From positions 6,066,254 through 6,130,253 of the forward strand of contig CM031628.1 of the NCBI GenBank assembly GCA_018398815.1: 64,000 nt of DNA, in the 5' to 3' direction. A program made the translations under genes and the position numbers. Origin of the DNA: Conus ventricosus (Eukaryota; Mollusca; Gastropoda; Neogastropoda; Conidae). Positions 21,498 through 32,215 of the stretch are shown in pieces (position 1 is the stretch's first letter; the number at the start of each line of letters is the position of its first letter). The notes beneath the pieces were generated by a model. That model worked only from the letters and a program-made list of their open reading frames with translations, was not told the origin of the DNA and made no database searches.

Positions 21498-22329
21498 GTA
21501 AACAAGTGGGGTAACGTTTGCTCCTATAAGAAAACCTGACACAGAGTAACTTTTATTCAAGACTGGCACAGCCTTTTAAACTTGAATAAAGTCAGACAAA
21601 TACATAGACAAACAATCTAATAGTGGGGGAAAAAAACAAGCGCAGGCCAACAACTGAACTGTCCTCATAATAATGACTTGTCAAAGATTTGGACTTAAGG
21701 AGGGGGCAGTTTGAAGATGGAGAAACTGGTAACATGAAATTTAAAAAAATGTATTACAGATAGGAAAACTCTTCACTAGCTGCACAAGGGAACCATCGCA
21801 ATCCCTTTGAAGGCAGATATATTTGCACAAATATATCTGCCTTCAAAAGGGATTGCGATGGTTCCCTTGTGCAGCTAGTGAAGAGTTTTCATATCTGTAA
21901 TATATTTTCTTAATTTCATGTTCCAAGTTTATCCATCTTCGAACTGCCCCCCCCCCCCCACTTAAGTCCAAATTAAAAAGTAAAATAAAATAACATAAAA
22001 CAGTGCGACTTAGACTGTTGGCTCCAGGGGCCAACAGTCTAAGTCGCACTGTTTTATGTTATTTTATTTTACTTTTTAACATGCGCGCTGGTGACCTACT
22101 CGTTTTTGAGTGAACCAGTATTTTAGGAAGAAGAAGAAATCTTTGCCAAGTCATTATTGTGAGGACAGCTCAGTTGTTGGCCTGCACTTGTTATTTTCCC
22201 CCACTATTAGATTGTTCGCCTATGTATTTGTCTGACTTTATTCAAGTTTAAAAGGCTGTGCCAGTCTTGAATAAAAGTTACTCTGTGTCAGGTTTTCTTA
22301 TGGGAGCAAACGTTACCCCACTTGTTTAC
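21498..22329. mobile_element. Foldback-type element with ~325-bp arms
   Basis: GTAAACAAGTGGGGTAACG at 21498 is mirrored by the reverse complement ending at 22329. The arms stay complementary, with small mismatches, to a centre near 21825 (GCAGATATATTTG/CAAATATATCTGC). The right arm is split by a separate hairpin insertion at 21974-22140. No coding sequence is present. Parts of the arm (CAAGCGCAGGCCAACAA, AATGACTTGTCAAAGA) resemble 5636-5700, so this is a dispersed family. Confidence 0.85.
21974..22140. mobile_element. Nested hairpin element inside the foldback arm
   Basis: A ~50-bp perfect inverted repeat (about 21974-22022 against 22030-22079; centre GTTGGCTCCAGGGGCCAAC) is followed by ~60 nt of other sequence. 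It interrupts an otherwise continuous foldback arm between CCAAAT and CTTTGCC. AAAT occurs at both edges (21970-21973 and 22137-22140), a likely 4-bp target duplication. Confidence 0.8.
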
Positions 22330-22476
22330 TGTTTATTGTTTACTGTTCCCTGCCTCATTTCATTTCCAATTTAGAAAAAAAAAAACCCAATATTGGCTTT
22401 TTCCTTTAAAATGTGTTAATTTCAGTCTCAAAATGCACCAGATTGCACAGAATTGAATGTAGCAGCCCAAAATTTT

Positions 22477-22512
<36 letters not shown>

Positions 22513-22772
22513 TGCCCCCGGACCCCCTAGACTGTTTCCTCTTTTTTCCTTTATGGAGAGTCCCACCCCTGGCCACTGATGGGAGGGGCCACTGGACTGT
22601 GGCTAGGGAGGGCTGAGTTGCAGGCGCAGGCTGTAAGGCTCCACCTCTGGTAGCAGGCCTCTCACACTAAGACATCATGAGGAAAAGGGAGGTGGTGCTC
22701 TCTGGACAAACAGTGACCAGACAAACACTGCCGTTGAACCCTGCGGTCAACCCAGGAACTGGTCAGACAGGA
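22330..22772. other. Spacer with a G-run; left flank of element A
   Basis: A run of more than 30 G lies at about 22479-22510. No gene recognised. The last bases, CAGGA, recur immediately right of element A (63026-63030). Confidence 0.5.
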
Positions 22773-22859
22773 AGAGAACTATAAAATGTCTGTTCTGGCT
22801 CACCCGGTCTCAACCAGTTTCGACCGGGCGACTCCAGAACAGACATTTTATAGTTCTCT
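22773..22859. repeat. Element A left terminal hairpin (87 nt)
   Basis: The outer stem is 26 perfect base pairs starting AGAGAACTATAAAATGTC. The 35-nt middle contains a second stem CCCGGTC/GACCGGG. Both arms carry a TATAAAA-like box. The right terminal hairpin is its exact reverse complement. Similarity of the ends continues inward for ~16 nt (GACAAGTAAGACTT). Confidence 0.95.
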
Positions 22860-22936
22860 GACAAGTAAGACTTCAACAATGAATTAAAAATGATAATCCA
22901 TCACACATTTTTTCAATAAACAAAAAATATACGACC

Positions 22937-23548
22937 CTACAAACAAACATACTGTGTAGGGTTATCCGTTTTCAACACTAATTTACTAAACTTTTCAGAT
23001 TTTAGTTTTTGCTTAATCCTATGTTTTTCCTGATCATTTTCAATAACATCATTTTCGCGCAAACATTCATCAAATGAGTCTCTGTCTTTCATCTGAAATA
23101 AAACTACAGTCTTTAACTGTTCTCTAAAGTCTTTTAAATCTGAGTTATATTTTTGACATAAAATCCACACACTTATCCCAGCATGTCTTCCACTAAAAGC
23201 TAGTTTTGATAAAGTGTTTCTCTTTTTAACTATGTCTTTTTCTGCCGAACAGTCATCTATAATAAATAGTGTCTGCGTTCCTTCAAACAGACTATAAAAT
23301 TGTTCTAAACACTCACTCAGTTTATTGCTAGGATCAACTAAAAATATGTTATCATCTGTCCATATAAACCTTCTATCATGATATGCTTTGTTCCATTTAA
23401 GTGTTGGACAGAAAATCACAATATAATCAAAATTATAGCGATAAACTGCTTGTAATAGGTCGAGGACAAATATTGTTTTTCCACAACCAGTCTGCCAACA
23501 AATCAATGAACAATGAGGGGTTTTTGTCATAAAGTTTAACTGCTCCAT
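22937..23548 (-). pseudogene. FtsK/HerA-type packaging ATPase, element A
   Basis: A 203-codon minus-strand frame. Residues 12-25 hold a Walker A region read as WQTGCGKT; the canonical first glycine (GQTGCGKT in element B) is replaced by tryptophan. Walker B is LFIIDD near residue 96, followed by SGRHAGISVWILCQKYN, typical of the A32-like genome-packaging ATPases of Polintons, adintoviruses and NCLDV. The enzyme would pump DNA into capsids. The Walker A change probably kills it even though the frame is open. It lies just inside the left hairpin and ends by convergent reading toward it. Confidence 0.8.
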
Positions 23549-23564
23549 AGTTTTATAACAGAAT

Positions 23565-24056
23565 TTAATCTAATCCAGTTATTATGTTTATCATGCTCTC
23601 TGTCAAAACTTGTTCAGTATAATAAAACCGTATAAGATCTAAATGTGTAAGATTAATCCAATTTAGTTCTGTAAGATTGTTTCTATTTAGACTAATATTG
23701 ATTTTTTTGCTTGTTGTTATGACCTTAATATCCTCACCATTGTGAAGAATGACGACAGTAACTTTAAGTTTTTCAACGTCTAAGTTTTGCCAGCTAATTA
23801 GAATTCCTTTTAGAAGGACGTCACTAACGCCCACAACCCCATCCCTCTTCACATCTTTTAAGACAGAAATTTCAAATATCATTGTGAACGTGTCTCCTAA
23901 TTTTATTTGTGGAATGAACTGTAATTTTGTAGAAGCATCTTTCAAAACTGATTCTCTTCTGTGGAGGATGTACTGTTTTTTCCCATACGGCTTTATTTCA
24001 ATCTCTTTCCGACTATTGTCATCTGGCATAAGACTTACATGTAAAGGACCAGAATA
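23565..24056 (-). pseudogene. Structural-type protein, C-terminal part, element A
   Basis: The frame ends at 23565 and matches the C-terminal part of the gene at 28109-28965 (shared PLHVSLMPDDNSRKEIEIKP; LGDTFTMIFEISVLKD). The N-terminal region is missing: near 24050-24060 the sequence jumps into capsid-gene DNA of opposite orientation, so the open frame to 24176 is a chimera. Beta-rich composition and position beside the ATPase suggest a minor virion protein; this is inference. Confidence 0.65.
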
Positions 24057-24439
24057 ACGAAAGTGCAATGTACAATTGAGGGTAGTCCTAACCAAATCTA
24101 CGCTAGCGGGCTTAAACCTTATCAGCATTTTGATGAAATAAGAAATTGTTTGGAGGCGGGAGGCATAGAAGTTCAACAGTAGACCTTGTGTCTAAAGATC
24201 TTCATCTTCATAGTGTTAGACTCGATGATTATTTAACAACGAACTACGGTTTATGGATTGACCTAAGGTCAACAGAGGTTAATCAGTTACATGGAAGTGG
24301 GAGAGCTGTTAAAGACGTAATAAACATTCAAATTGACAAGAAGAAGATGACGATAAAACCGCTTAATGTATATTTGTTTTTAATATATGATGCGCAGCTG
24401 AATATTCTAGATAACAGATTACAAAATATAGAATACTAA
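24057..24439 (+). pseudogene. Major capsid protein, C-terminal fragment, element A
   Basis: Begins at the deletion junction with AAAGTGCAATGTACAATTGA, matching 38671 onward in element B. It includes VDLVSKDLHLHSVRL, YGLWIDLRSTE and LNVYLFLIYDAQLNI, the closing part of the Polinton-type double-jelly-roll capsid protein. The first two thirds of the gene are deleted and there is a frameshift near 24100-24150. Confidence 0.75.
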
Positions 24440-24464
24440 ATTATTTTTTATTTTTTTAAAAAGC

Positions 24465-25163
24465 ATGGCTGTTCATGTTTATCCAAAAGCGCCTACGGAG
24501 CCAGAGCCGTCAAAAGAAGAGATAGTAGAAACCCTGGCATAAAAACTTTCAGATTAACAAACATTACACAAATGCAACAAAAACTAGAGCAGGACCTTTC
24601 AAAATACAGCAAAACCAAACGAAGGTATTCTGCTGCCTGTAATGCTGTTACATATGTTAATACTGGAACATCAACTCAAAGTGCTCTATCAGCAGGAACA
24701 AGTGTTGGTTTCTTTGCAACAGGTGTTGGTGCACCCGCAGCTTTACCTCTAGGTGGTTTGTCTTTAGCTCTTGGTCTGTGTTCATTAGCTGTAAGTGGTG
24801 CTGGCAAAAAATTAAAAACTAAACTCCAAAAGCACACAGCTATGGTTCAGCTAATAACAGCTAAACTTAGCTCGTTCAAACTGACAAGCGCTAGTTGACT
24901 CAAACATCACGGATGAAGAATTTAGTCGTTTACAGGCAGATTTTGATGACTATAAAAGACAAAAGTTTGATCTTCAAAGAAAGGCAAGGGCAAGTTTTTT
25001 CTCAACGGCCAGACACCGAGCAGATAAAAAAGGAATGTTTAAAAAAAGTAAACGAAACATTAAACTCTGCTCTAAACAGCTCACAGTAACAACATCAAAG
25101 GGCGTTTATACTTTAGTTTATGAGTCCAAGCACAAAAAGACCGTTGATATTGATTCTGATTAA
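24465..25163 (+). pseudogene. Hydrophobic Gly/Ala-rich element protein, element A
   Basis: Starts MAVHVYPKAP, is interrupted by a stop at ~24540, resumes with MQQKLEQDLSKYSKTKRRYS, then a hydrophobic stretch GAPAALPLGGLSLALGLCSL and a charged coiled-coil tail (DEEFSRLQADFDDYKRQKFD). A copy lies at 39076-39774 in element B. I recall similar proteins beside PolB genes in many invertebrate Polinton-like elements, without known function. The central part could span or insert into a membrane. Several frameshifts. Confidence 0.65.
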
Positions 25164-25212
25164 TGATTTTTTTAATTTAAATAAATATTTTGAGTTAGAA
25201 AAGAAACTCAGC

Positions 25213-27362
25213 ATGGCTAAGACATATGAAGGACCGGACGAATTGTTTGAAGGAATGCTTGAGGGAGAGCGTTTGTCAAAAGCTTTAAATGATATTGATA
25301 TAGAAGTCATTGATCCAACAAACGTACAGGCAAGTGTTGTGCATGCTATTTCTCAAGTTCCAGGTAAACTAACAATAGACCCGCCAGTTAAAGTAATGTT
25401 AGCTGTTTTAATCGACTATATACAATAAATGAAAGAAATCTAGAAGTCTGAGTCTCAACTAAACAACAGGTTTTCTTTCTCGTAATGACTTAACACCTGG
25501 TTGGGCAGACCAACTGCTTACACAGTTTGATGTGGCCGCTGAAGAAGCCAAAATGAGAGGCTCTGGTTGGTCGGAGGGCGAAGTCTTAGAGATCAGATTA
25601 AAACAGGCTAAGTATGAGCCTATTGTAGGCAAGTCTCACATTCCACTACCTCCAGCATTAGTCGCAAAAAGAGCAGTTCTAAACATAAAGAATTCAGACA
25701 ACAAATGTTTTATGTGGTGTGTTCTTGCAAGGCTGCATTACGTCCGCAAAAACGCAGAGAGAGTATCTAACTATGAACCTTACATCAATGATCTTAACTT
25801 TAGTGGAATATCCTTTCCTGTTAGCGTGGATTCCATTGATCAGTTTGAAGAACAAAACAAACCAATAACTGTTAATGTATTACACATGGTCTGAGGAAAC
25901 AAATTTGGTGCCTATTAGAGTGTCTAAAGACAGCCCAACAATAGGCGATCCAGCCAAAAGCCATGTGGACTTACTCCTAATGTTTTCACCAACAGGGTTG
26001 CATTACACATTGATACGAACAATGAGTAGATTATTAGCGCATACTGCAAAAAACACTAACAAACAAGAATTCTGTAGAAAATGTTTAACAAGAATTCCAT
26101 CCGTTAAAGCAGCGAGCGAACATATGAAACATTGTAAAAGTTCTGTAGACTGTAATACAGAACTAATTACGCCCCCACCCGGATCTAAAGTTAGTTTTAA
26201 GAACTGGAAAAAAACTGCAAAATTCTCCATACGTAGTTTACGCAGACTTCGAGTCGCTTATTGTCCCTTATGAAGGGCCAACCCCACAGAAACTCCCGAA
26301 AACAGTCTTAATGAGTAATCATCAGATCTGTTCATTTGCCTTTATTATTGTCACGTCGGATGGCGTTCATTCAAAGCCAGAATTATATAGAGGGTCTAAT
26401 GCTGCAGAATACTTCTTAGAACGCATGCAGCAAGTGCGTAACGTCTGTTCTAATGAACTGAATCTCTCAGACATTATTATGACTCCTGAAGACCAAGAAC
26501 AGTATGCCTCTGCCACACATTGTTGGATTTGCGGTTTAGGTCTCTCATTAGACGCAGAGAATCCAACAGTAAGAGACCATGATCACATTAGCGGAAAGTT
26601 TAGAGGAGCAGCGCACAGTAAATGCAATCTTCAACTAAAGTTTGATCCTAAGACATGGAAGCTGCCATCTTTTTTCATAACTTGCGAGGTTACGACTCTC
26701 ATCTTATATTGCAAGCAGTAACCAACGCCTTCAGGGTGTCATGCATTGCACAGTCATCAGAAAGGTACATGTGTTTCACTTTAAATAACATGTCTTTTTA
26801 TGACTCTATGCAGCACATGATGGGATCATTAGAGTCACTGGCTATATCCTTAAAGTCCTGCCCAATAACAGAAGAATATTTTGACCCAACTCTTGTTAGA
26901 AAGGGCGTTTACCCTTATGAGTACATGAACAGTTGGGAAAGGTTTGATGAAGATTCACTTCCACTAAAGACGCGTTCTTTTCTAGTCTTAGAGGAAAGGG
27001 CATCAGTGATTCTGATTACCAGCATGCTCAAGAAGCATGGCAGAAGTTAGATTGTAAAACGATGGGAGACTATCATGACTCATACTTGATGGCTGATACA
27101 TGTTTGTTGGCGGACATCTTTGAAAATTATAGAAAGACCTGCATGAAACATTATAGCCTGGATCCTGCGCATTACATTTCTGCGCCCGGGATGAGTTGGG
27201 ATGCTTTCTTAAAAGATACTGGAGTACAGATTGATTTATTGTCAGATTTGCCAATGATTCAGATGCTTGAAAACGGATTGCGGGGAGAAATTAGTATGGC
27301 GTCGCATCATTACTGTAAAGCAAACAACAATACTTGGACGACTATGATCCAAGTAAAAGGTC
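25213..27362 (+). pseudogene. Protein-primed DNA polymerase B, N-terminal half, element A
   Basis: The frame set begins MAKTYEGPDELFEG and carries, in order: a Cys pair region (CRKCLTRIPSV), exonuclease motif I YADFES (~26240), an endonuclease VII/HNH-like zinc module CWICGLGL..VRDHDHISGKF (~26520-26610), Exo II-type LRGYDSHLI (~26685) and Exo III-type YHDSYLMADTCLLADI (~27070). Protein-primed PolB copies linear genomes with terminal proteins. Many frameshifts are present. The gene is cut at 27362 by element B between AGGTC duplications; its second half is at 56264-57535. Confidence 0.85.
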
Positions 27363-27458
27363 AGAGAACTATAAAGGCGGCTTTTGGCTCACCCGGTCTC
27401 CCCCGGCTTTAGCCGGTATCGACCGGGCGAATCCAAAAGCCGCCTTTTATAGTTCTCT
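27363..27458. repeat. Element B left terminal hairpin (96 nt)
   Basis: Outer stem AGAGAACTATAAAGGCGGC.. against GCCGCCTTTTATAGTTCTCT, perfect except one missing A in the left arm. Second stem CCCGGTC/GACCGGG and third stem CCGGC/GCCGG with a TTTA loop. Compared with element A the stem has a different sequence but stays paired. Confidence 0.95.
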
Positions 27459-27481
27459 ACGAAGTATTCAAAGGAACGACC

Positions 27482-28092
27482 CTACAAACATACATACTGT
27501 GTAGGATTATCCGTTTTTAATACTAATTTACTAAACTTTTCAGATTTTAGTTTTTGCTTAATCCTATGTTTTTCCTGATCATTTTCAATAACATCATTTT
27601 CGCGCAAATATTCATCAAATGAGTCTCTGTCTTTTCATGTGAAATAGAACTACAGTCTTTAACTGTTCTCTAAAGTCTTTTAAAACCGAGTTATATTTTT
27701 GACATAAAATCCACACTTATCCCAGCATGTCTTCAACTGAAAGCTAGTTTTGACAAAGTTTTTCTTTTTTTAACTATGTCTCTTTCTGCTGAACAGTCAT
27801 CTATAATAAATAGTGTTTGCGTTCCTTCAAACAATCTATAAAAGTGTTCTAAACATTCACTCAGTTTATTGCTGGGAATCAACTAAAGTATGTCATCATC
27901 TGTCCATATAAACCTTCTATCATGATATGCTTTGTTCCATTTAAGTGTTGGGCAGAAAATCACAATGTGATCAAAATTATAGCGATAAACTGTTTGTAAC
28001 AGGTCGAGGATAAATATTGTTTTTCCACAACCAGTTTGTCCACAAATTAATGAACAATGAGGAGTTTTTGTCATAAAGTTTAACTGCTCCAT
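27482..28092 (-). pseudogene. FtsK/HerA-type packaging ATPase, element B
   Basis: Begins MEQLNFMTKTPHCSLICGQT with an intact Walker A GQTGCGKT, then TLKWNKAYHDRRFIWTDDD. The rest matches element A's ATPase but is broken by several indels after codon 69. The gene lies directly inside the left hairpin, as in element A. As in related elements, its product would drive DNA into capsids. Confidence 0.85.
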
Positions 28093-28108
28093 AGTTTTAT
28101 AACAGAAT

Positions 28109-28965
28109 TTAATCTAATCCAGTTATTGTTTTTATCATGCTCTCTGTCAAAACTTGTTCAGTATAATAAAACCCTATAAGGTCTAAATGTGTAAGATTAA
28201 TCCAATTCAGTTCTGTAAGATTATTTCTATTTAGACTAATATTGATTTTGTTGCTTGTTGTTATGACCTTAATATCCTCACCATTGTAAAGAATGACGAC
28301 GGTAACTTTAAGTTTTTCAACGTCTAAGTTTTGCCAGCTAATTAGAATTCCTTTTAGAAGGACGTCACTTACGCCCACAGCCCCATTCCTCGCCTCATCT
28401 TTTAAGACAGAAATTTCAAATATCATTGTGAACGTGTCTCCTAATTTCATTTGTGGAAAGAACTGTAATTTTGTAGAAGCGTCCTTTAAAACTGTTTCTT
28501 TTCTGTGGAGGATGTACTGTTTTTTCTCATACGGCTTTATTTCAATCTCTTTCCGACTATTGTCCTCTGGTATAAGACTTACATGTAAAGGGCCAGAGTT
28601 GAATGCTTTTCTGAAACTTTTTTGACGGTCAAAAATGTAAATGGGCTTATGAATTCAAATTTTATGTCCCATTCTAAATATGGTTCCAAGTGCCATTTGA
28701 GGTCAGGTTTTCGAACTATTTTATATTCATACTGGCCAACATTATTTGCTTCTAGATTGCGCAGCTGTTCTAGTTTAGGAAACTTTTTGTTGTCGCCAAC
28801 CTCTTTGCGTTTATAATCGCCATCTTTAGTGTACTCAAACCCATACAAAGTGCCTATTTCACCATTCTGTTCAAAGTCCACAACGTCTGCAAGGTCTTTT
28901 AATTCTAAAGTTATACACCTCACAGGCGCTAATGTAACTCCCGATTCTTCTGGCCCACGCGACAT
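28109..28965 (-). pseudogene. Structural-type protein next to the ATPase, element B
   Basis: Starts MSRGPEESGVTLAPVRCITL, frameshifts near 28600-28640, and continues in another frame to ITGLD at 28109. Total would be about 285 residues. The C-terminal half is shared with element A. No catalytic motif is visible; the composition (alternating beta-like segments, ELNWINLTHLDLI) suggests a virion component. The family name is not recognised. Confidence 0.6.
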
Positions 28966-29022
28966 TATTTTTTAGTACAGTTTATTATTTTATTTCCAAA
29001 ACAATGTGCAGGTTATCACATT

Positions 29023-29684
29023 TCACGACTTTCCCGTTTTGTCTGCAATTTTTATATTAAATGATCCGACCCTTCCACAAACTAATCTTTTAAACTGTAA
29101 ATTAGGGAATTGTATAATTTCATAATCGCAATATGCAGCTTTCCCTGACGGAACAGCTCTTAAAACAGTTGAGGGCCTTCCATCATATAAGTTTTCATCA
29201 GTGCTCAGCTCATCCAAATGAACATAGAGTAATGAATGTAATGCAAGATCGAGCGGATTTTCTCCCTCATAAGTAGTTTTGTCTGGTGTAACAATAAAAA
29301 TATTAACAGGTTGATTGCCAGTTGTAAAGCCTAACATTTTAGCTAGCTCTCTATCAAAAAAGTAAGATACTTCTTCTTTTTCAGGCTTGAATCTGACATT
29401 GTTTTCAGATTTGCATTGTTAAGTTTGAGAGTTATGTCGAAGTTACTCATTGCTTCTTTTAGTGAGCAAAACCCGTAATAACCATCAGGTATTTTTAACC
29501 GGCTAACTAAGTTTCCTGCATTATCAACTTTTAGAATTGTATTATTTTTCTTGGATTCACTTATATTAAACCATACGACTTTGTAGAATATTTCATGAAG
29601 TGCAACCATTTTGGCTCCGCAATCGTTATCAATAGCATGTTCTAAAAACGAAGGGCGGTCTTGAGTTGTTATTGTTACAAACAT
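29023..29684 (-). pseudogene. Penton/minor-capsid-like protein, element B
   Basis: Starts MFVTITTQDRPSFLEHAIDN at 29684 and frameshifts at a Lys-rich A-run near 29365, ending KIADKTGK at 29023. Conserved-looking pieces are YKVVWFNISE, DGYYGFCSLKEAM and SLLYVHLDELSTDENL. I associate the YVH/YVYCDL-type segment with single-jelly-roll penton-like proteins of invertebrate Polinton-like elements. Assignment to penton is by family memory and position, not by a catalytic motif. Confidence 0.5.
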
Positions 29685-29702
29685 TTTTTAAACGAAATAA
29701 AA

Positions 29703-30723
29703 ATGAGTGCATTCAAATATACTGGTGCAAAATATTCTGTTGGGCCGCACTACAATCTTAAAAATATAACAACTGACACCCTCGACATTTCTGTGACTCA
29801 GTCTGACGCCTTTTAAGTAAAGGTTAGTACTCCATTGGGCAAATATCTTAACCATCCTATTAAAAACGACCGCATCCCAAAATTTTGGTTTAGTCATCCG
29901 ATGCAGTTTTATCAGAACCAGTTAAACTTTGCTGTGTTTTGTGCATCAACTGGGTGTGGAGTGTCGTATGCTGATCATCTAAATCATCCTGATCCTTTGG
30001 TGAGGTCAGTGTACAGATTTCATTTTTATTACACCTTCAGACGTATTTTGACTGAACTGCAAGCGCCATTACCAAATGACAAACCGTTTAATCCATTCAG
30101 CAACAGAATAGACATGAAGGCTTTTGAAAGGATCTGTAACGAATTCAATATTAATGTTAAGACAGACTTTAGACAAAAGTTGGATCTTAATCATGGTTTA
30201 GGCACCCCTTATTTTTGGGGCGTGCACAGAAAGTATAACTATGACTGGAATCCTCCTTACACATCTTTCTCTTCAGGCACAACTGTTCACCTCGGGTCCA
30301 TAGAGCAAGAGCATAAAACAGCATGGACAACATTTATCTTAGACTCTTCTAAGGGCCTAACTAAAGCAGGAAATAGAACGAATAAACGACTCTGTTCGTA
30401 CTTACGTTTGGTGTTTGCTAGGTTCGCAAGCACAAACGAGATCGAGCATAACTGATCCTTCTACTGGCTTTGACGCACAAAAACAATACTTAGCAAATTT
30501 AGAGGACGCCATTAATTCTACAGTTGATTTACCTTCAAGTATTAAAAGATACCAAAATGTTTTACAATACGCGAGATCGAAAGTAGACTTTGCTGTTGGC
30601 ACTGGTTTATACATGCTGCCTTCTGACCTCAGACTCCAGATAGGCACAATAATAAACTACAATAATGAAATCCTTGTGGCAGGCAATGAACAGAAAGTTG
30701 GGAAAAAACGAAATAAATTCTGA
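29703..30723 (+). pseudogene. Large conserved element protein of unknown function, element B
   Basis: Starts MSAFKYTGAKYSVGPHYNLK, meets an in-frame TAA near 29814, and is open again to ~30455 with FYQNQLNFAVFCASTGCGVS, RSVYRFHFYYTFRRILTEL and AFERICNEFNI. It frameshifts near 30410 and ends QKVGKKRNKF at 30723. The YQNQLNFAV..TGCGVS block is, to my recollection, highly conserved in hairpin- or TIR-ended Polinton-like elements of cnidarians and molluscs. The role is unknown; the size and divergent position opposite the structural genes would suit a virion or replication accessory protein. Transcribed away from the 28109-29684 genes. Confidence 0.6.
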
Positions 30724-30902
30724 GCCAGTAATATTGCAAGCAGTAAACAAACACCCAAGAATAAGTCATCCAATCCTGTGGCCAAAGCCCGAAGGCCGTT
30801 GAAGAAGTCAAAAAAAATAATGACCATGAATATGAAAAGATAGCACTTGTTCTTGGATTAACTGGCCTAGGATTACTTGGTCTTTATTTTACTAAAAATT
30901 AA
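30686..30902 (+). pseudogene. Small single-TM protein, element B
   Basis: Starts MNRKLGKNEINSE inside the end of the previous gene (a 38-nt overlap), has one frameshift near 30800, and ends with a membrane helix IALVLGLTGLGLLGLYF before TKN and TAA. It overlaps the 3' end of the convergent gene at 30873 by 30 nt. Confidence 0.5.
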
Positions 30903-31403
30903 CCCGACTATTAAGAGAACTAATGTCCATAAGTGCTCAGCCATAAAGCCAACTACTTTGCCTGCAGTATACAAAAGCCAGCTAACAACACCTCCTAATA
31001 TACCTGGTAAAGCATCCCCGGCTTTAACGGCTAATTTTTTTAATAAACCCGCAAGATGATCAAGCTGTTTTTTTACCCATGATTTATCAGGTGGAGGCGA
31101 TGGTGGTGGAGGCACCGGCCCTTGACCACCGCCGCCTGTAATAGCCATCACCAGTGTACTTATTGCAAATCCTAAGGCCGTTATAACGCTTACTAATGTG
31201 ACTCCTTGCTCTCTAAACAGTGTTCTTATTCTTTCTGCTAGTGTTGTGTCTTCATATAAAATTCTTTGGATAGTTTCTCTTATTCTGCTCACTTGAGTTC
31301 GCAATTGTTCTCGGTTAGTAGACAAAACTTCTAGTCTTGCTGATCTTTCTTGTTCAAGATCTTTTAGTCTTTGTTCTATTCTTTCTTTAACACCAGGCCT
31401 AAG
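30873..31403 (-). pseudogene. Coiled-coil/membrane protein, C-terminal part, element B
   Basis: Reading from the LINE insertion: a long coiled coil (VKERIEQRLKDLEQERSARL and on), then SLAERIRTLF-type sequence TTLAERIRTLFREQG, a hydrophobic segment VSVITALGFAISTLVMAI, a Gly/Pro linker, DKSWVKKQLDHLAGLLKKL, and two more hydrophobic segments before KIKTK. The N-terminal part is at 37218-37745 on the far side of the Nimb/I LINE. I recall the same architecture in uncharacterised proteins of many coral and mollusc Polinton-like elements. It is probably a membrane-active virion protein; that is inference. Confidence 0.65.
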
Positions 31404-32215
31404 CGTAACGTGGTAAGGAGTTGATGCCCCTGGTAGGGCTTCCCATGTCAGATAGGCTAAGGGTGAGGATCTGACTAAGAGTAACCCGCCTTTCTCCTTT
31501 TCTTGTTTTCTGCCTTTATTTGGCCCTTTTCTGTCTTCGTCTCCCTTCAAGTCTTCTTTTTCACACTCCTTTTCTCTCTGTGGTCTCCTTAAGATCCGCC
31601 GTGTTTGCCGTGCGGTGCGACCTGTGTCGGAGGGGAATGAGATCCTGGTGATTGAGAGGGCCAGCGCTCTCAACACATCACTTTGGCTCGGACCTCTCCT
31701 AGACAGGGAGTACACTTTGGCCCGGGTGTACTAATCAGCTCCCCTTCTTGGGGTTGGGTCAAGACGGGCAGTTCCCCAGCTGGCCAAGTAAACCCCTGCA
31801 GTGCTCAGCTCTCTGTTCCCGGGAGTTGAGCATGATCAGGGGGGATAGGGTTGGTTGCTTCTGCTTGTCGTATGTCTCTCCGAAGGCCTGGAAGGGGTCA
31901 AGACATTGGTTTCTTGGCCCTGGCCCCTTAGTTGGACTCCAGGTGGGTGGGTAAGGGAGGGATAAATTACAATAACTTAAATATGACTTCTTCAAAAAAC
32001 TACCCCCCAAAAGGAAGAGAAAGCAGTCTCCCCTATTTCAGGGGAATTTGAAACAGACAGTGATTCTGACAGTGAGGTACGACAGGGACAGGTTTCTGGG
32101 CTTCTGGCTCGTGGTTGGAAGGGACAGAGCAGGAAAGACCCCTTTCAGCTCTGAGCCCTTTTGCTGTCCACAAGGGCTTTCATGGTATAGCAGGTGAACT
32201 AGGTCCATAAAACGG

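Noticed and set aside
29688..29897. Minus-strand 69-residue ORF
   Set aside because: Antisense of the large conserved plus-strand gene starting at 29703.
30873..31715. Single 280-residue minus-strand protein
   Set aside because: Its N-terminal third is antisense of the Nimb/I LINE 5' region; only the part up to the target duplication at 31403 belongs to the element gene.
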